Below are positions 31,255 through 44,084 of a DNA stretch of 64,000 nt, piece by piece. A program made the translations under genes and the position numbers. Position 1 is the first letter of the stretch. Each line of letters begins with the position of its first letter. Source of the DNA: Cordylochernes scorpioides (lineage: Eukaryota; Arthropoda; Arachnida; Pseudoscorpiones; Chernetidae); assembly GCA_030710605.1 (NCBI GenBank), contig CP092865.1, positions 138,969,303 to 139,033,302 on the forward strand, read 5' to 3'. The notes below the pieces were generated by a model, which worked only from the letters and a program-made list of their open reading frames with translations, was not told the DNA's origin and did not search any database.

Positions 31255-32160
31255 ATGCCGCGTAAATGCAAAGCTAATTCAGAAATATTCTGCTACATTT
31301 GTGAAAAATTTACAATTCTCAAACAGAGGATACGTATCACCCGAAAGATAAAAGAATGCTATAAAGAATATGTTGGTGTTGCCTTAGGTGATCAAGACAA
31401 GTGGTGGTGCCCCAATAGTGTGTGCGGAACGTGTTATCAAGGGCTTTTGCAATGGAAATCGGGGAAATCAAAAGGTATGCCCTTTGGTGTACGAATGGTT
31501 TGGCGAGAACCAAAAATCACCATGACGATTGTTATTTCTGTGACTGAAACAAACCAAATTTTATCCTTCTATATACCTTCAGCTTGGCAATCTATTCCTC
31601 ACGACCTCGAGAATCCTATACCGATTCCTAAAACGGTTCAAAAATCATATATCAAAAAGGATGATCAGCACACAGCATTTCCAGATGATCATCTATTAGA
31701 AGACCCTGAATTTATTCCAAATGAAAGCAGCATTCCACATTTATTTGATCAAGCATCAATAAATTATCAAGTTAGGGATCTAGGGTTATCAAAAGAAGCA
31801 GCAGAAATCCTTGAATCAAGATTAAAGCAAAGGAACATCTTGTTACCACAAACCAAAATTTCTGTCTATCGTAATAGGGAACAATAGGAATTTTACAGTG
31901 CTTGCAGAAAGGAAACACAAAGTATCCTTGCTTTTTATGAAGGTGGGACAGCAGAGACAGAAAGAATCATTATATACAAAATATGTGGCCTGAAAGAAGT
32001 ATGTTTCGCTTAGGTGAACAAAACGTTGAAAATGAACCGTTTTTCCATTAATTAAAAATGCTTCTTCCCCCTTTACATATCAAATTAGGGTTAATGAAAA
32101 ATGTTGTAAAGGCTTCAAAGAAAGATAGTGATGCTTTCAAATATTTAATGACTAATTTTT
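31255..32160 (+). pseudogene. Repetitive uncharacterised arthropod protein family (MPRKC type)
   Basis: The 210-codon ORF (31255-31887) starts MPRKCKANSEIFCYICEKFT and has a second Cys cluster (WWCPNSVCGTCYQGLLQW), the block MPFGVRMVWREP, and a late block RDLGLSKEAAEILESRLKQR. Near 31513-31545 a different frame reads NHHDDCYFC, so two compensating shifts have hidden a His/Cys zinc-binding motif. After the TAG the text LLPPLHIKLGLMKNVVKASK (about 32060-32130) continues the same protein. From memory, this combination occurs in a large, repeated, uncharacterised family in arthropod genomes; function unknown, possibly transposon-borne. This copy is broken. Confidence 0.65.
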
Positions 32161-33590
32161 AATTGGGATTTTTAAAAATATATAAATGATATTCAATTGT
32201 GTGTTCCCCTTAAGAAGGATGGGTGTCAATAACAAACTTTAGTCAGAAGAATGGTTTTGAAACATTTCAAAAAATGGCGTCTTTATTGCCTATATGTCTA
32301 GTATTTGTATTCACACCGTACCTACCAAGATTCCCCTCCCCCCATCCCATTCAAAGGTTTTTACATTTGGATAAATGTTTCAGAAATTAAAGAAGCTAGC
32401 GATATATCAGCAAAGACAATGAAAGGAAGACTTGAGAGGAGAGACAGTGGGATGCCAGTTCAAGGACAATTCTCCTTGTTAATAGATGACACAGCGACCT
32501 CTTCCTTATTTATGATTCATTCAGCGAGTTCTCGTGAGACATCACTTCCGCAGTTGACGTCTACCGAGGTAGAATATATATATTGTGTATATTATTGAGA
32601 TATATACATACCAAATATAAAAATAATAATCTCTATTTATAAAATATTTAATAATTATAACAATATTTAAAAGTATTAAAAGATAGAGCAGAAAGATCAA
32701 AATTGAACGATACAAAAAAATATCGAATATTAGAAATTCATAACGATACCCTCGCATTATTTTATATTTTATTAATGTTTTTCTTTTTTTAGGATTTATA
32801 CAGAAAGATAAATGAAAATCAATTACTGCAAAGGATCTATCTCAGCTGTCATTATTCTTATATAGATTTAAAAGGTTACAAAGCTTATTTGTTGATTTAT
32901 TTGTTTTATTTGAAATATCGGACACCATAGCCCAGCTTGGTATACTTGCGCCTAAATACATCTTAACTTCGTGAACAAACTCAAAAACCAAATAAGTATA
33001 TTTCAAAACTAAAAATTCGGCTTTTTCAAACAGAAAAGAAAATGTAAAGTGAATCTACAAAAATAATTTATTTATTACATAGGTGTCTTTGCTATATAAA
33101 AATTTGCACATTTCTTAAATAGAAAAAATATTTTTACTTTACAGAAATAAAAATGTTTTCCCATCGAAAAAATTGAATATAGCAAAGAAACCTATTTAAT
33201 ATTTAATAATTTTTGTAGATTCATTTTATATTCTCTTTTTTGTTTGAGAAAACCGCCTGTTAAGATGGGCATTCTATTAATAAATGTATTGAGTCTTGGT
33301 TTTATTTTCCACAAAAGCAGCTAGGATCATCCGTTACCCCGATTTTCGTCAGAAATTCGCCAAAATTTCCATGGTTTGAATTGTGTTGTAAAAATTGTGA
33401 CGAAAATAATAAGGAATTCCAAATGGGAAAATTTCCTGAAAGGTTTCATTATTATTAGAAATTGTTTCAGCCATTCTTGATTGTATGAAGGATGATAGTC
33501 TTGTTAGCCTAAAGAAATTTCATACTTGTCTTATAAATTATGCGTAAAAGGGTTACCTAGTTTCTTATTCCCTTCGTATAATTTTATATA
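32161..33590. other. No gene seen
   Basis: AT-rich. The 97-codon ORF at 32305-32598 has no recognisable features, though it could be a decayed extension of the preceding pseudogene. Confidence 0.45.
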
Positions 33591-34160
33591 TAGTGAAGCG
33601 GTTCAGCAAAGAAGATAAAGAGAAAATGTGGGCAAGCCAAGAAAAGAAAGTATGCAGGGCCCCCCTCCACAAGGAAGTGTTGATTGACAAATTCCAGAGG
33701 AGGGAGCGGCAGACAGATAGTCCAGCTGGTGCAGTGAAGGGAGAACAATCCGGGATAGTCCTCGACCTGAAGGGGGTTTGTGCGCCGAGAAGACATCGCA
33801 GTCTAGGAGAAAAGTCAGTCTGGTGACATCGAGAGCTGCGGCAAGGAGAAGACGGCGGCGAGTTACCTCCGGGGCGTGTTGATGATCCTGCAAGGCGATG
33901 CCAGGAGAGACTGACATCGGAGCGACCTACAAGGCGGTGTTGTCCAAGCTGCACGTTTATAGTGTAGGGCGGAACGCTTCACAAGAGGACATCCACGGTG
34001 TCAAGGATTCTTAGGACGGGAAGGTTGAAGCCAAGTCCCGCTGTTGTATTCCTTCTGTTAAGTGAGATATAATAAAGCGCTAACTTTAGCTGCAATCCCT
34101 TCGAACTCACATGTGTATCTTTGAGGTATCCTGAGCAGACAAAGTACACGAATAGCGTCT
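33591..34160. other. GC-richer block of unknown nature
   Basis: A purine-rich, moderately GC-rich stretch carries AGGCGGTGTTGTCCAAGCTG and, further on, GAGATATAATAAAGCGCTAA, which looks like a polyadenylation region. It may be a solo LTR or SINE-like repeat. Several overlapping ORFs here are mutually exclusive shadows. Confidence 0.3.
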
Positions 34161-35402
34161 GGGTACGACGTAACAATAGTTTGAGAGAGAGAGAGAGACG
34201 CTTCTATACACGTTTGGTACAATATTCAAAATTATTTGCTTTGTATTTTCGATATCCCAATCTTTTTTTTTTTTTAATTGGAAAATATTATAAACATGTA
34301 TATATTATAAAATGCATATTTTATCATTATAAATACCCAGTTTTAACCATTTTTAACTAGTTTGTGTCAATAAAATGAAAGTTTTAAAAACAGGTTTCCA
34401 GTAATGAAAGAGGTAAATTATCCTTTAAAATATGTGAAAGTAATTGTTGTTAGGCTAGAACAATGCGAGGTGGCACTCAATGAAATTTTAGCAATTCTTC
34501 TCACGAACTCTCACATATCGCACCTGCTGCACCTTGTGAGCCAATATGGAAATATATCTGATATACAGCATACCTTCGCCCCTTTATTTTATTCATTCAC
34601 TTCTCAATATGAATTAACACCTTTCTCCTAGCTAAAAACACTTTCATCTGAAATATTGAAAATAAATATTGCACACAGATTGTATATTATACTATATTAT
34701 ACAGTTGCGCTCCAGGAACCTGGGTTATAAATATCTCTTTTATACAGTATTTGATCTATAAAATGTATTTTTTAAATAACTGGAACTCTTTCAGGTTTCT
34801 AGAAAGTTATTTTATAAACAAATTTTCTACTTTCTCTCAATTGGGATCAATAAAAATATTATCTAATTTGCTGAGCATGAGATCCACTTGGCTCTTCAGT
34901 ATAAAGATGTTGGAGCCTTACTAAGGAAGTGAAATTAAATGATGTCTGATATATTCCCAAAAATAGGATTTCATTTCTTGTCGTAATAAAGAGAGAAATG
35001 ATTTGATTGTGATTATTATTCGAATTAAAATATAACGCGATCTACGAATAAGCAAATTTATCATCATTAACCGCGCAAATTATTTTGTTATTTATTCTAG
35101 AATTGTAATTCTGAAGCGAAATGGAATGAGGAATTGTAGAAATTTTTATTTAAAAAAAAGACAAAATATGAATTTGCACTTTGCATATCCACATGAAATA
35201 TCTTATTATATAAGTAGGTTTCTCTTAAATTTATTTGCAGAAAAATTATTTTCACGGAACAATATTATAAAATGAAATTATATATAATTTTAGGATTATA
35301 TAATATTTTTAAGTCTAAAGGAACAACCATCATGATAACCATTTTTGCGTGCTCTATTAATAAATATATGTTTATCAGCATATATAAAATTGTAAAATAT
35401 AA
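34161..35402. other. AT-rich DNA without a gene
   Basis: A short GA repeat lies at about 34185-34198. Nothing else supported. Confidence 0.5.
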
Positions 35403-35484
35403 AAGTCGGTGGATGAGAGTGTAACACGCTCGATTCCCGACAATAAGTCGGTGGATGAGAGGGTAACACGCTCAATTCCCGACA
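35403..35484 (+). repeat. Tandem 40-bp hairpin unit, two copies
   Basis: Two copies (35403-35442 and 35445-35484) of a unit starting AAGTCGGTGGATGAGAG and ending GATTCCCGACA. GTCGG pairs with CCGAC, and the inner GAGAGTG pairs with CACGCTC except for one A-G mismatch, giving a two-helix hairpin. The GATTCCCGAC end resembles a tRNA T arm. The next 30 nt hold another short hairpin (CGGGATTGAATCCCG). Confidence 0.75.
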
Positions 35485-35548
35485 GTCATGAACCGGGATT
35501 GAATCCCGCGTTAAAAATTGTTTAATATGTGAATAACCTTCATATATT

Positions 35549-35876
35549 ATTTATATAAAAATAGACACTTCGGCCGGTTGGAGTTTTTTATTTTCTCAAC
35601 GTTTCAACAAAAATCTTTTGTCTTCGTCAGGAGAAGTAAATAAAAATAAACATTTGGCAAGGCGTTAAAAATTGTTCTGAGGTTTTCAAGGGCGTTCTCA
35701 CGTGATTCTTCGAATTTAGTACAACATCTAAACCTTGCAAACCTCAGAACAATTTTTAACGCCTTGCCAAATGTTTATTTTTATTTACTTCTCCTGACGA
35801 AGACAAAAGATTTTTGTTGAAACGTTGAGAAAATAAAAAACTCCAACTGGCCGAAGTGTCTATTTTTATATAAATA
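35549..35876. mobile_element. Inverted-repeat (PLE pseudo-LTR-like) element
   Basis: Long arms (about 35549-35686 and 35738-35876) are near-perfect reverse complements around a 50-bp centre, with ends TTTATATAAAAATAGACACT and the inverse. The layout copies that of the Penelope-like element at 11926-13337 but without any ORF, and both arms hold a hammerhead-like core. It may be a minimal derivative of another PLE family. Confidence 0.7.
35794..35822 (+). ncRNA. Hammerhead-like ribozyme core
   Basis: CTGACGA (35794-35800) and GAAA (35819-35822) are separated by an 18-nt stretch in which ACAAAA pairs with TTTTGT (helix II, GAT loop). These are the invariant hammerhead boxes. Helix III and the cleavage triplet were not firmly placed by eye. 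The inverted copy is at about 35605-35633. Confidence 0.5.
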
Positions 35877-36779
35877 TGAATGCCGGCCAGGCAACCGCTA
35901 TCTTTTCGACTTCATATATTAATCATTGTTCAATTATCATGAAAACTAGGTTGCTCTTGCTGAGCGGTACCTATTAATGTGATTTGAACCAGTAAAATTG
36001 TAAATACCTTTATGAGATATTTTCTAATGAATTTTAAAATCGTCGCTAGTTTCCTAAAAGTTGCAATTGTACATTGCACATACAGACATCATTTATATTA
36101 TGAACATCTTATTATAAATGCAGTAATACCGTTTTACCAACGAATCTATGTAGAAATTTCACTTTATTGGGCATTTTATTATCAATACCCTTTATTTATC
36201 ATCACTATTATCAGTGAGATGGCTGAGTCATGAAAAAGAGCTAGTTCTTTTCTGTAAGAGAAGGGTTCTGATCCGATGTTTAGAAAAAAATACAGATGTG
36301 ATTATCACTATTCATTAGGGGTTTTGACAATAACAAAAAAGATGAAGCCTCAATTTAATTCATCTGAAGAAATTACCGAAGTTTAAATGCAAACTCTTCA
36401 TCACCTTGCTGTACGTTGTAGTAAATTTAATAAAAGAATCATTCACGAACAAGTAATTTATTAAAATAAAGCAAAATAGTAAAAGGTAATACACTAAAAT
36501 TTTCTCAAATAAAAAAGTTTATATATTTATGAATTATATTAAAATGGACATCAAGCGGCAGTGTTGTCTCAAATGGCTGTCTTTATTTTAATGCAAATTA
36601 AATTCCGGCTTTCTATATATTTTAATTTTTTGGTATTTGTCTTGCAAATAAATATTGTTTTTTTTTCTGTCATTCTCGTTAGACAGTTCCAAGAGCTTTC
36701 AGTCTTTCAATTTATTACATAGGTCTTGGAACCTCCACTGTATTCGTGCAAACCTTAACCGCTTCTACGTGCTGCTTTA
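35877..36779. other. AT-rich DNA without a gene
   Basis: No supported feature. Confidence 0.5.
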
Positions 36780-37230
36780 CTGCTTGGGTGGTGGTGTCTT
36801 GTCCATGGAGAAGTTCAGATCGGTCCATGCACCCTGATCACAATACCGGCCAACTGAAGTGCCTTGTCCGTATAAATGTCCTCTTCTGTATTGATATCTG
36901 CCATATAGAGGGCTGCAAAGATTGCCGGTCAACTGTATATATGGTCCGGAGTGAGTTGGGTGTTGTGGCAGTTATTGCAGTTCCTGTAGGATCTAGTCAT
37001 GTCTGGGTTTAACTTCATTTCTTTAAAATGTCCTGTTCTGATTCTTGAAATTGTTGTAGTTAATTCTCTGTTAATGTTGAGGTTGCATATAGGCTGGGGT
37101 ATTTTGATTTTTGTAATGAGTCTTGCTTTTGCTATTGTATTTGCGTCTTTCAGTGTTATTGAACTGGTTTCCAGTGCCTGTTTTCGATCTTCCTTCGCTA
37201 GGCCATCAGCTTTGCTGCTACACAATAATA
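36780..37230 (-). pseudogene. LINE ORF2 C-terminal remnant
   Basis: Minus-strand reading KADGLAKEDRKQAL (about 37215) resembles the end of the RNase H domain of Jockey/R1-type LINEs. ISRIRTGHFKEMKLNPD and CNNCHNTQLTPDHIYS (about 36985-36930) match the C-terminal Cys/His segment, followed after a stop by PAIFAALYMADINTE. The ORF 36929-37225 covers most of it. Truncated at both ends. Confidence 0.8.
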
Positions 37231-40200
37231 TAAGGCCACTAATTTATAGTAATAATTTGTTGAAAACATAAAATCTTAGAACTTTAAATTGTTATGACCG
37301 ATTGCTAATAATTGTTTAGATAAATAATTATAAACGGCAAATAACTTCGATATAACGCTCCTCTTGGTAATATTTCCCACTTAATACGTCTCTTTCTCTC
37401 ATTTCACCTTAGTCTAGGTCCCAGGTTTCAATAATATAAAATTACAACGGTATATTCATTTAAACTTGTTCTCAAATTAGATATTCCATATTTTAATAGA
37501 GGTTTTGGAATTATATAGGACATTAATTCCTTATGAAAAAGGGGAAATATCTAAGAAAGAAATTTCCAATATTCTTTGTTTATGTTGTTGTGCGGGTTTT
37601 TGGTAAATGATTAATTATAGGAGAAGAGAGAGGGTACTTTCTTCGATAACTGACATTTCTATTTTTAATTATGTTTTAGTGAAATATTTCTAGTGTTGAT
37701 TGGGCATAATCGATCTTTAGGTTTAAGTTCTGGGCTTTGAGTCATTATTTATTTCTTGTTTAACAGAGGTACTAATTTTTAACTTGTGGAAAAATATTTG
37801 TAGAAACATACAGTGCTCGAAAAGATCACTCTTTTACTATCATAATTTTTTCTTTGCTATATTTGAAAATATAATTCAAATTGAGACCTATATAAGATGG
37901 AACAAAATATGGGGCTCATTTAAAATCCCTTTGTCGAGCATGTGCCCCAGCTCTTTATCTCTCTTTTGCCCCAATCCCCTATATAGAAAAAAAAAAATAT
38001 ATATATATATGTGTGATGAGGTCCTGTCGACTTATCTGTGATGAGGGATCCTGTCGACTCTCGCTATAGCTGTGGTAACCGAGGGTCAAACCTGTAGTAA
38101 CCGAGAGGGACAGTCAGGGCGTGGAGAGTTTTCCAGTACCTCTCTGCACATTGTAAGACCTTTAACAGTTTTCACAGAGTACAGGCAGTCGTGGTCGAGG
38201 CAGAGTGGAAAGTTTGGGAATGTCCACACACAAAAAACGAAGAGACACAGTTGTAGTAGGAAAGTTCCGTGAACAGATAAAAGTCGAGCTAAGAGCAAAA
38301 TGGAGTTTGAAAAAGTTCTTACTGTTTTACATAGCGATTAGGTGGTCCTGGCTACAACCGACAAGGGCTCGCGCCGATGGTGAAGTGACTGTCTAAATTC
38401 GGCTAAAACCGAGGTTTTATATACCTCTGCAGAGGGGGGAGACATGCGGGAATTTGCACTTTGAACGGGTACAAAGTGCGTGGGGGCGTCTGCGCTATTC
38501 TGCACCCTTTGACCTTTATGGCAACGACTTGCCAAATTCCTCTCTAGGGTTGTTGGATTTCTCTCTCGATTTTAGACGTTTTTGAACTTCTCAATCTTGC
38601 TTTAACTCAGATCTTAATCTATTACATAGTTTTATTTATTTATCCTCAGTTTGTACAAAGTACATTACATATGGTGATGCAATGACACATGTCAATCATG
38701 CGTATAATTATTTATAGATGTGTTTCTATATACAACATGACAATATTGTTATAAGTAGAATACAATATGGTTGTTGGTTCAAATTACCATATATATATAT
38801 ATAGTTAATAGCTTGCTATACTCACACTATATTTTCAAATCAATATCTTTTTGATCTAAAACATTTTTTAATCAGTATAAAATCAATTTTATAATATATA
38901 TTAGTGTGTGTCAGGTTTCTAAAAGATTCTATTCGCAAAAAAATTAAGGTAATTATTTCAAAATAGAGACCATAGAATAATTAAAAAATACAAAATTCTA
39001 CTAAAATATTGATATGGATTGAGAAAGTTTATATGAGATAAAAACTCAATGACTACAGAGAAAAGGGCAGAAGGTTTTTTAGGAAGGGTAAAGAATAACC
39101 CTACCGTTTTCCCGGAACTTCTACCGGCGCCTCTGTCGCGGGGGCGCCGTTGAGCCGCTCCTGCTCGGCCAGCGGTGCGGACATTGGGACGACAGATGGC
39201 CCTTCTGACAGCGATGGCCTTGGAACCATCCGCCTACCCGGCTAGCTAGGCTGGTTTTAAAAGTATCGTAAATTCCATTCGCGCATATATGTAATTATGT
39301 AGTGATATACTGGTTAGGAATTTGTTGGAATTTGCCCAAACTGGCGTTGTTGCGTATTCTTTAAAAACTAGATCTGCGTGTTCAGCTCAGAGATGATAAA
39401 AACTGCTCTGTTTTATTGCGTTCATTGAATGCATTGGTTTAATGTATTTGCATATGAATACCATTCTTCCGCACGTTTACAACATATATATACGACTATA
39501 TTTTTTAATGTGAAATATTTGTAATTTTGATCGAGAATTTTACATTTATATATTCCTGCCCAGAAGTCCAACTCCTCCTCTACATGGCGGCGGGAGAAGC
39601 AGCACAAGTAAGGGACTGCCCTGAAGGGTGAAATACGGTGAGGACTTCGTGAGCCCCGAGCCACTACGGTAACCATGAAGGCTTAGGGGGGACTCTGAAA
39701 TGTGACTGACTAACGGGCAATAATACTCCCTTTTCCAAGAAGCAACAAAATCACACAAACACAGAATCAGACATTAATATATTATAAAGAAAACCACTTC
39801 GTTTGTATTATGAGCTGTCTCAGATCCAAAAGTTGGTAGTTATGGAATTCTATCCAGAGAATTCCTATAATAAAGGCAAATAGACTTCAACTGACAAGGG
39901 CCATTAGACCAAGAAAATAGTCTCCAGGCCGTCTGTTTTAGATTGCCTAAATAGTGTTGTGGCTTTCTTACCCACCCAAGTCCGCTACTTGCGAAGACGG
40001 CCAATAGATGGCAGTTAGTTTCAGAGCCTATTTTGATGGGAGAATATATTTTTCTTTTTATAAATATATGTTACGAAATGATTCTGTACTGATGAAGGCC
40101 TGATGGGATTATTTCGACAACATGTTAGAAAGATAAGCCTTTTCCGAATTCATGTACTTTGATATAAATTGCATGATTTATAATTAAGAAAGTGCATTAT

Positions 40201-42763
40201 TTTTATTTTAAAAGCTCTGTATATATAACTTGGACATTCAAGAAAATATAAGCTCAGGTTGATAGATGCGTCTATTTTTCAGAGTTCTCACGGCATAAAG
40301 AATAAAACGATGTGATAACCTTTTCGAGTAAGTTTTAAACGAATTATTCATTTATCACCTTTGTATGATCTCCTACATATCATGTAAGTTAACTGGAATC
40401 TCATTTAATTAAAATTCGTCCCTATGTCTCAATAATTGTAATATATTGTAAAGAAGTGTTATAAAATTAATTCCAAATATATAACTATTTAATAATTTGT
40501 GAAAATTATTTGCTGCGTTATTCATATATCGCTTCGTTTAGCAAGATAGTTGATGGGTGTAGGACACCACCGATGATTATAATCTATGTATTCTTGTCAG
40601 AATAACCAGTAGTATACTTGAAAATGCGGTGGTATCCCATTGCCTTACACATAACGTTAATGTACAAATTATAACAATTCTCTGGTTAAGACATGATCCA
40701 ATATCCATATATTTGTATTGTTGCCAACTATTGCTGCACTTAGCAGAGGTCTCTATTGCTGCTACATTCTATATCCGCCATGTTGGGTTTCTAGATAGCT
40801 GCCCTTTACTTAGAATACAATCAACACCCTGCTGTACAATATTAATTCTGAATATATAATCGCGATAAAATGTGATATCGACCACTGGCAAATAATCATT
40901 TGTTAAAACTATCAATTTTCCATCCACCTTTTTAAAATCATAATATAAAAATATATTTATTGAATATCTATATATATATATATATTAAAATTCAACTAAT
41001 TTTGATTTTCTATCAATTTTCAAATATGACCTCGTAATGTTTTGAAGGTTTCAAAAAATAATCGAAGTATATTAAGAGATATTTAAAGCAAAAATTGAAA
41101 GTTTTAATCTGTAAGAGGAACATAAATAAAAAATCATATTTTATTGCAATTCTTTTTAAATTAGTAAGAAGTTTTCGAATAAATTGTCGAGATTTGAGGA
41201 CAAGAAAGATCGAAAAGTCACCAGATGACAGACAGGAAACATCAGCAATTATATTCATCGATGATATAAATGATTATTTAACGACTCAAATAAATGCGGT
41301 CGCCTGGTTGGATATATTGGTAATAGCCGTTCCATATTTCAAGAATATCGATTGGCTGTAAATATTTGGCAGAAGAACCATGGTCTACTTGAGGGGTAAG
41401 CATTCTTAAATCTTGACTTGAAGCATGAAACCATTTGATATAATTTAATTTCGATATGTTTTAAATCAAATATTATTTGTTAAAACATATAATAATAAAT
41501 AGTGCAATGTTTAGAGACATTTTAATAATATATATATATATATATATATATTGAAAATAGAGCAATCCATAGATAAATCTTTAATTATTTATCTTTTATA
41601 AAACAAATTATTTTTTGATCCAATATATGCCTTTTTAATTGAATATATATATATATATATATAAATTTGTGTGTATGATAAATCAACTGATCACCGGGCG
41701 TTCGGAAAAATATGGACAAATTTTGGCATAATTTCAAAAATAAAAATAGCCTATATATATCAAATATGATGCATTATCGGGTCATTTGTTATAAGGAATT
41801 TGAAGTATTTTAGACGTATGTTTCTTTTTTCAAATAAAACTATTGTATACTGCCTTTACTGCAATGATAAAATAATGGTAAGGCTTGTGTTGACTTTTCT
41901 TAGACTTTTTAAAGATAGTGACTCCAAAGAAGACGGATTATTTTTATTGATTTACAAAAGAGAGAACAAAAATTAGTATAACTTATAACAGTCGTAAACA
42001 AAAATAAAACTTATCTTCTTCTTCTGTTTAGCGACTATTTTATTAAAATCTTACACATATACTCTGCGGGAAAAATTAATGAAACTTAAAATAAATATAC
42101 AACAGCCTGGTTCATCAGTAGTGAATAGTGAACCAACAGTTTCGCCAGTTTTCTCTACCATTCTCTGTGATATTGCATTTTGCTGTTTTCCTTTTAAATC
42201 GATATATACTGAAGTTCACACACTCTTGTAAAATATATTTTGAAACAACTGTGGACATAATATTTGAGTACAGTAGAAATATCTATAATTATGAACATGC
42301 TTCGAAATAGAAACATTGTGCTCTTCCGAAAATTGCAAATAAAGGTTTTTCAAACATAATTTTAATAGGATGCAGAATGGTGGTATCTGCTATAAGAAAA
42401 ATGAACTATTTTTGACGCGTATGTAATGCAGATAGATTAATGTGTTCCCGAAGTTCTATCAACAACAACAGCAGCTTTATTAGGGCATTTCCGTCCTGTA
42501 AGGACTCGCCATACATCATTTTCATGGAGAAAAGGAAAAAAGAAACATAAACAAAGGAGAGAAGGGAAAATGAAAAGGAAACCAAAGTATTCAACATAAA
42601 TATACAAATTAACTATGGAAGGAAATTGTTCTGTAATTTTAGTTCTTAGAGATTACCTTGTTCTCTAACGCTTTATGAAAGTTAAACAATACTATCGCTA
42701 TATATTTATTTCTCGGACATTATTTTGATTAGCTGAACTGGGTTCACGTGAATTGGATAATGT
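37231..42763. other. Long region without a supported gene
   Basis: Mostly AT-rich. GC-richer islands occur at 38040-38540, 39095-39250 (CGGCGCCTCTGTCGCGGGGG) and 39555-39730, all without recognisable coding motifs; overlapping ORFs there are shadows. TA microsatellites lie at about 40970-40985, 41527-41552 and 41644-41662. The 88-codon frame 41095-41361 has no ATG and no known motif. Confidence 0.5.
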
Positions 42764-43320
42764 TCTTCAAGATCTTATTCCGTTCCTCGTTAACAATAGT
42801 GCATTCAGAGATGTAGTGAGTAATTTCTTCTATGTTTTCAATTTCGCAGAATTTACAAATTACATCTTCCTTTTTAATTATTTGAATGTGACTTTCTCTT
42901 AGTAAAGTCGAAGTGATTCTTGTTTGGGTAATGTAACCTTTTATGTCTAATGATAGGTTCTAGGATTAAAATTGTGTGTTCAGATATTAAATACTTATAT
43001 AATAATTTATAATTATAATATAATCTTGTATGATCTATTTTTGCTAAGTCCTGCTGAATTAATTGTTCAGTTTTGTAAGAAAAATCCTTGGTAATTCGTT
43101 TTGAATGGTCTCATAGTCGATAGCATTGTTAGCCCAGGTAAGGCCGCAGTGGTGGTAAATTGCTAAAATAGTCCTGTAGAGATAAATAGTTTTTCCTGTA
43201 TTTATGGATATTACTCTTAATCTATTCCAGCTTATCTTGGTAAACCTATGGTTACTCATTATTTGTAATCTTAAAAGGTATTTCATGGTTAATTTAGTGG
43301 CGTTTAGTGTAAGTGATACT
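42764..43320 (-). pseudogene. LINE ORF2 remnant (thumb and C-terminal zinc segment)
   Basis: On the minus strand the frame at 43286-43059 carries TGKTIYLYRTILAIYHHCGL, the kind of sequence following the RT palm in LINEs. At about 42865-42770 the text ICKFCEIENIEEITHYISEC gives the C-x-x-C...H...C segment of LINE ORF2 C-termini. Stops and a gap lie between. This fragment lies 380 bp upstream of the DEG/ENaC exon. Confidence 0.75.
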
Positions 43321-43697
43321 ACTAGGGAAATTTACAGTGTAGCAAAGTATAAACATAAAAATGACCACTCTGTTAATAAAAATAATAAAATTGATAAATA
43401 ATTTGTTACAATATTTTATCTATAAACGAAACAACTTATAAAAATAATTATACATTAATATTCGTTTGTGTCTTTTCTAGTAAAGTATAATTATAGGAAC
43501 TTTATACTTTTTATTGTGGATAGTAACAACTTGAGCTAAATAAATATTGCTTAGCGCACTTAAGCACGAGCCAAGATATTTATTAAGGCCCTCATAATAA
43601 CCTAGCGACGTTTTTAAATCTAAATAAGCCGATTGTATCCAGAAGCACCAAAATTTATTCAATATCCCTCCAATTTACCCGAACAAATGTATTCCAG

Positions 43698-43947
43698 GAT
43701 CCAAGGGCACCGAGTCCTCCTCTCTGCTACAGAACTCCGTTATCGTAGGCGTTCCCCAGATAGCCCGCAGCAAAGGACCAGTGCGCTACTGGAAGATATT
43801 TGTGTTCTCCAGCTGCACACTTGGCTTCTTCTACCAGATCCTGCAGTTCTGCCTCATATTCTGGACCTATCCGGTAATATTGACCATCGAGTTGGCTCAT
43901 CCGGACTACGTCCACATCCCCGCCTTCACCTACTGCCAGACCTACTG
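43698..43947 (+). CDS. DEG/ENaC-type channel, first-transmembrane exon
   Basis: DEG/ENaC proteins are trimeric sodium channels with two membrane helices. The acceptor ATTCCAG (AG at 43696-43697) and donor TACTG|GTAAAC bound a 250-nt exon with one uninterrupted frame. It reads LLQNSVIVGVPQIARSKGPV, then YWKIFVFSSCTLGFFYQILQ as membrane helix 1, and ends YPVILTIELAHP then IPAFTYCQTYW. This order (basic pre-TM1 segment, W at the helix start, YPV, then F-P-A-x-T-x-C-like IPAFTYC) is the DEG/ENaC N-terminal signature. The exon leaves phase 2 and enters with one base borrowed. It has no ATG, so a start-codon search shows only wrong frames here. Confidence 0.78.
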
Positions 43948-44084
43948 GTAAACTCCACATTCCTTTGAATAGATTATCCTCTCTCTGGTAGCGTTTGCCT
44001 ATCCCAAGCACGCATGACCAATTAAAAATGGTAGGTAGGGAGTTGTAGCTGCTTATACTGCAAGAAAACCCCATTTATACATCC

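Noticed and set aside
33565-33954. Overlapping ORFs on both strands near 33.6-33.9 kb
   Set aside because: Mutually overlapping in a GC-richer block with no motif in any frame; none could be preferred.
39095-39250. GC island as an rRNA fragment
   Set aside because: I could not match it to conserved rRNA blocks; composition alone is not enough.
43633-44074. ORFs 43633-43968 (plus) and 43727-44074 (minus)
   Set aside because: Wrong frames over the DEG/ENaC exon. The correct frame has no ATG and is bounded by splice sites.
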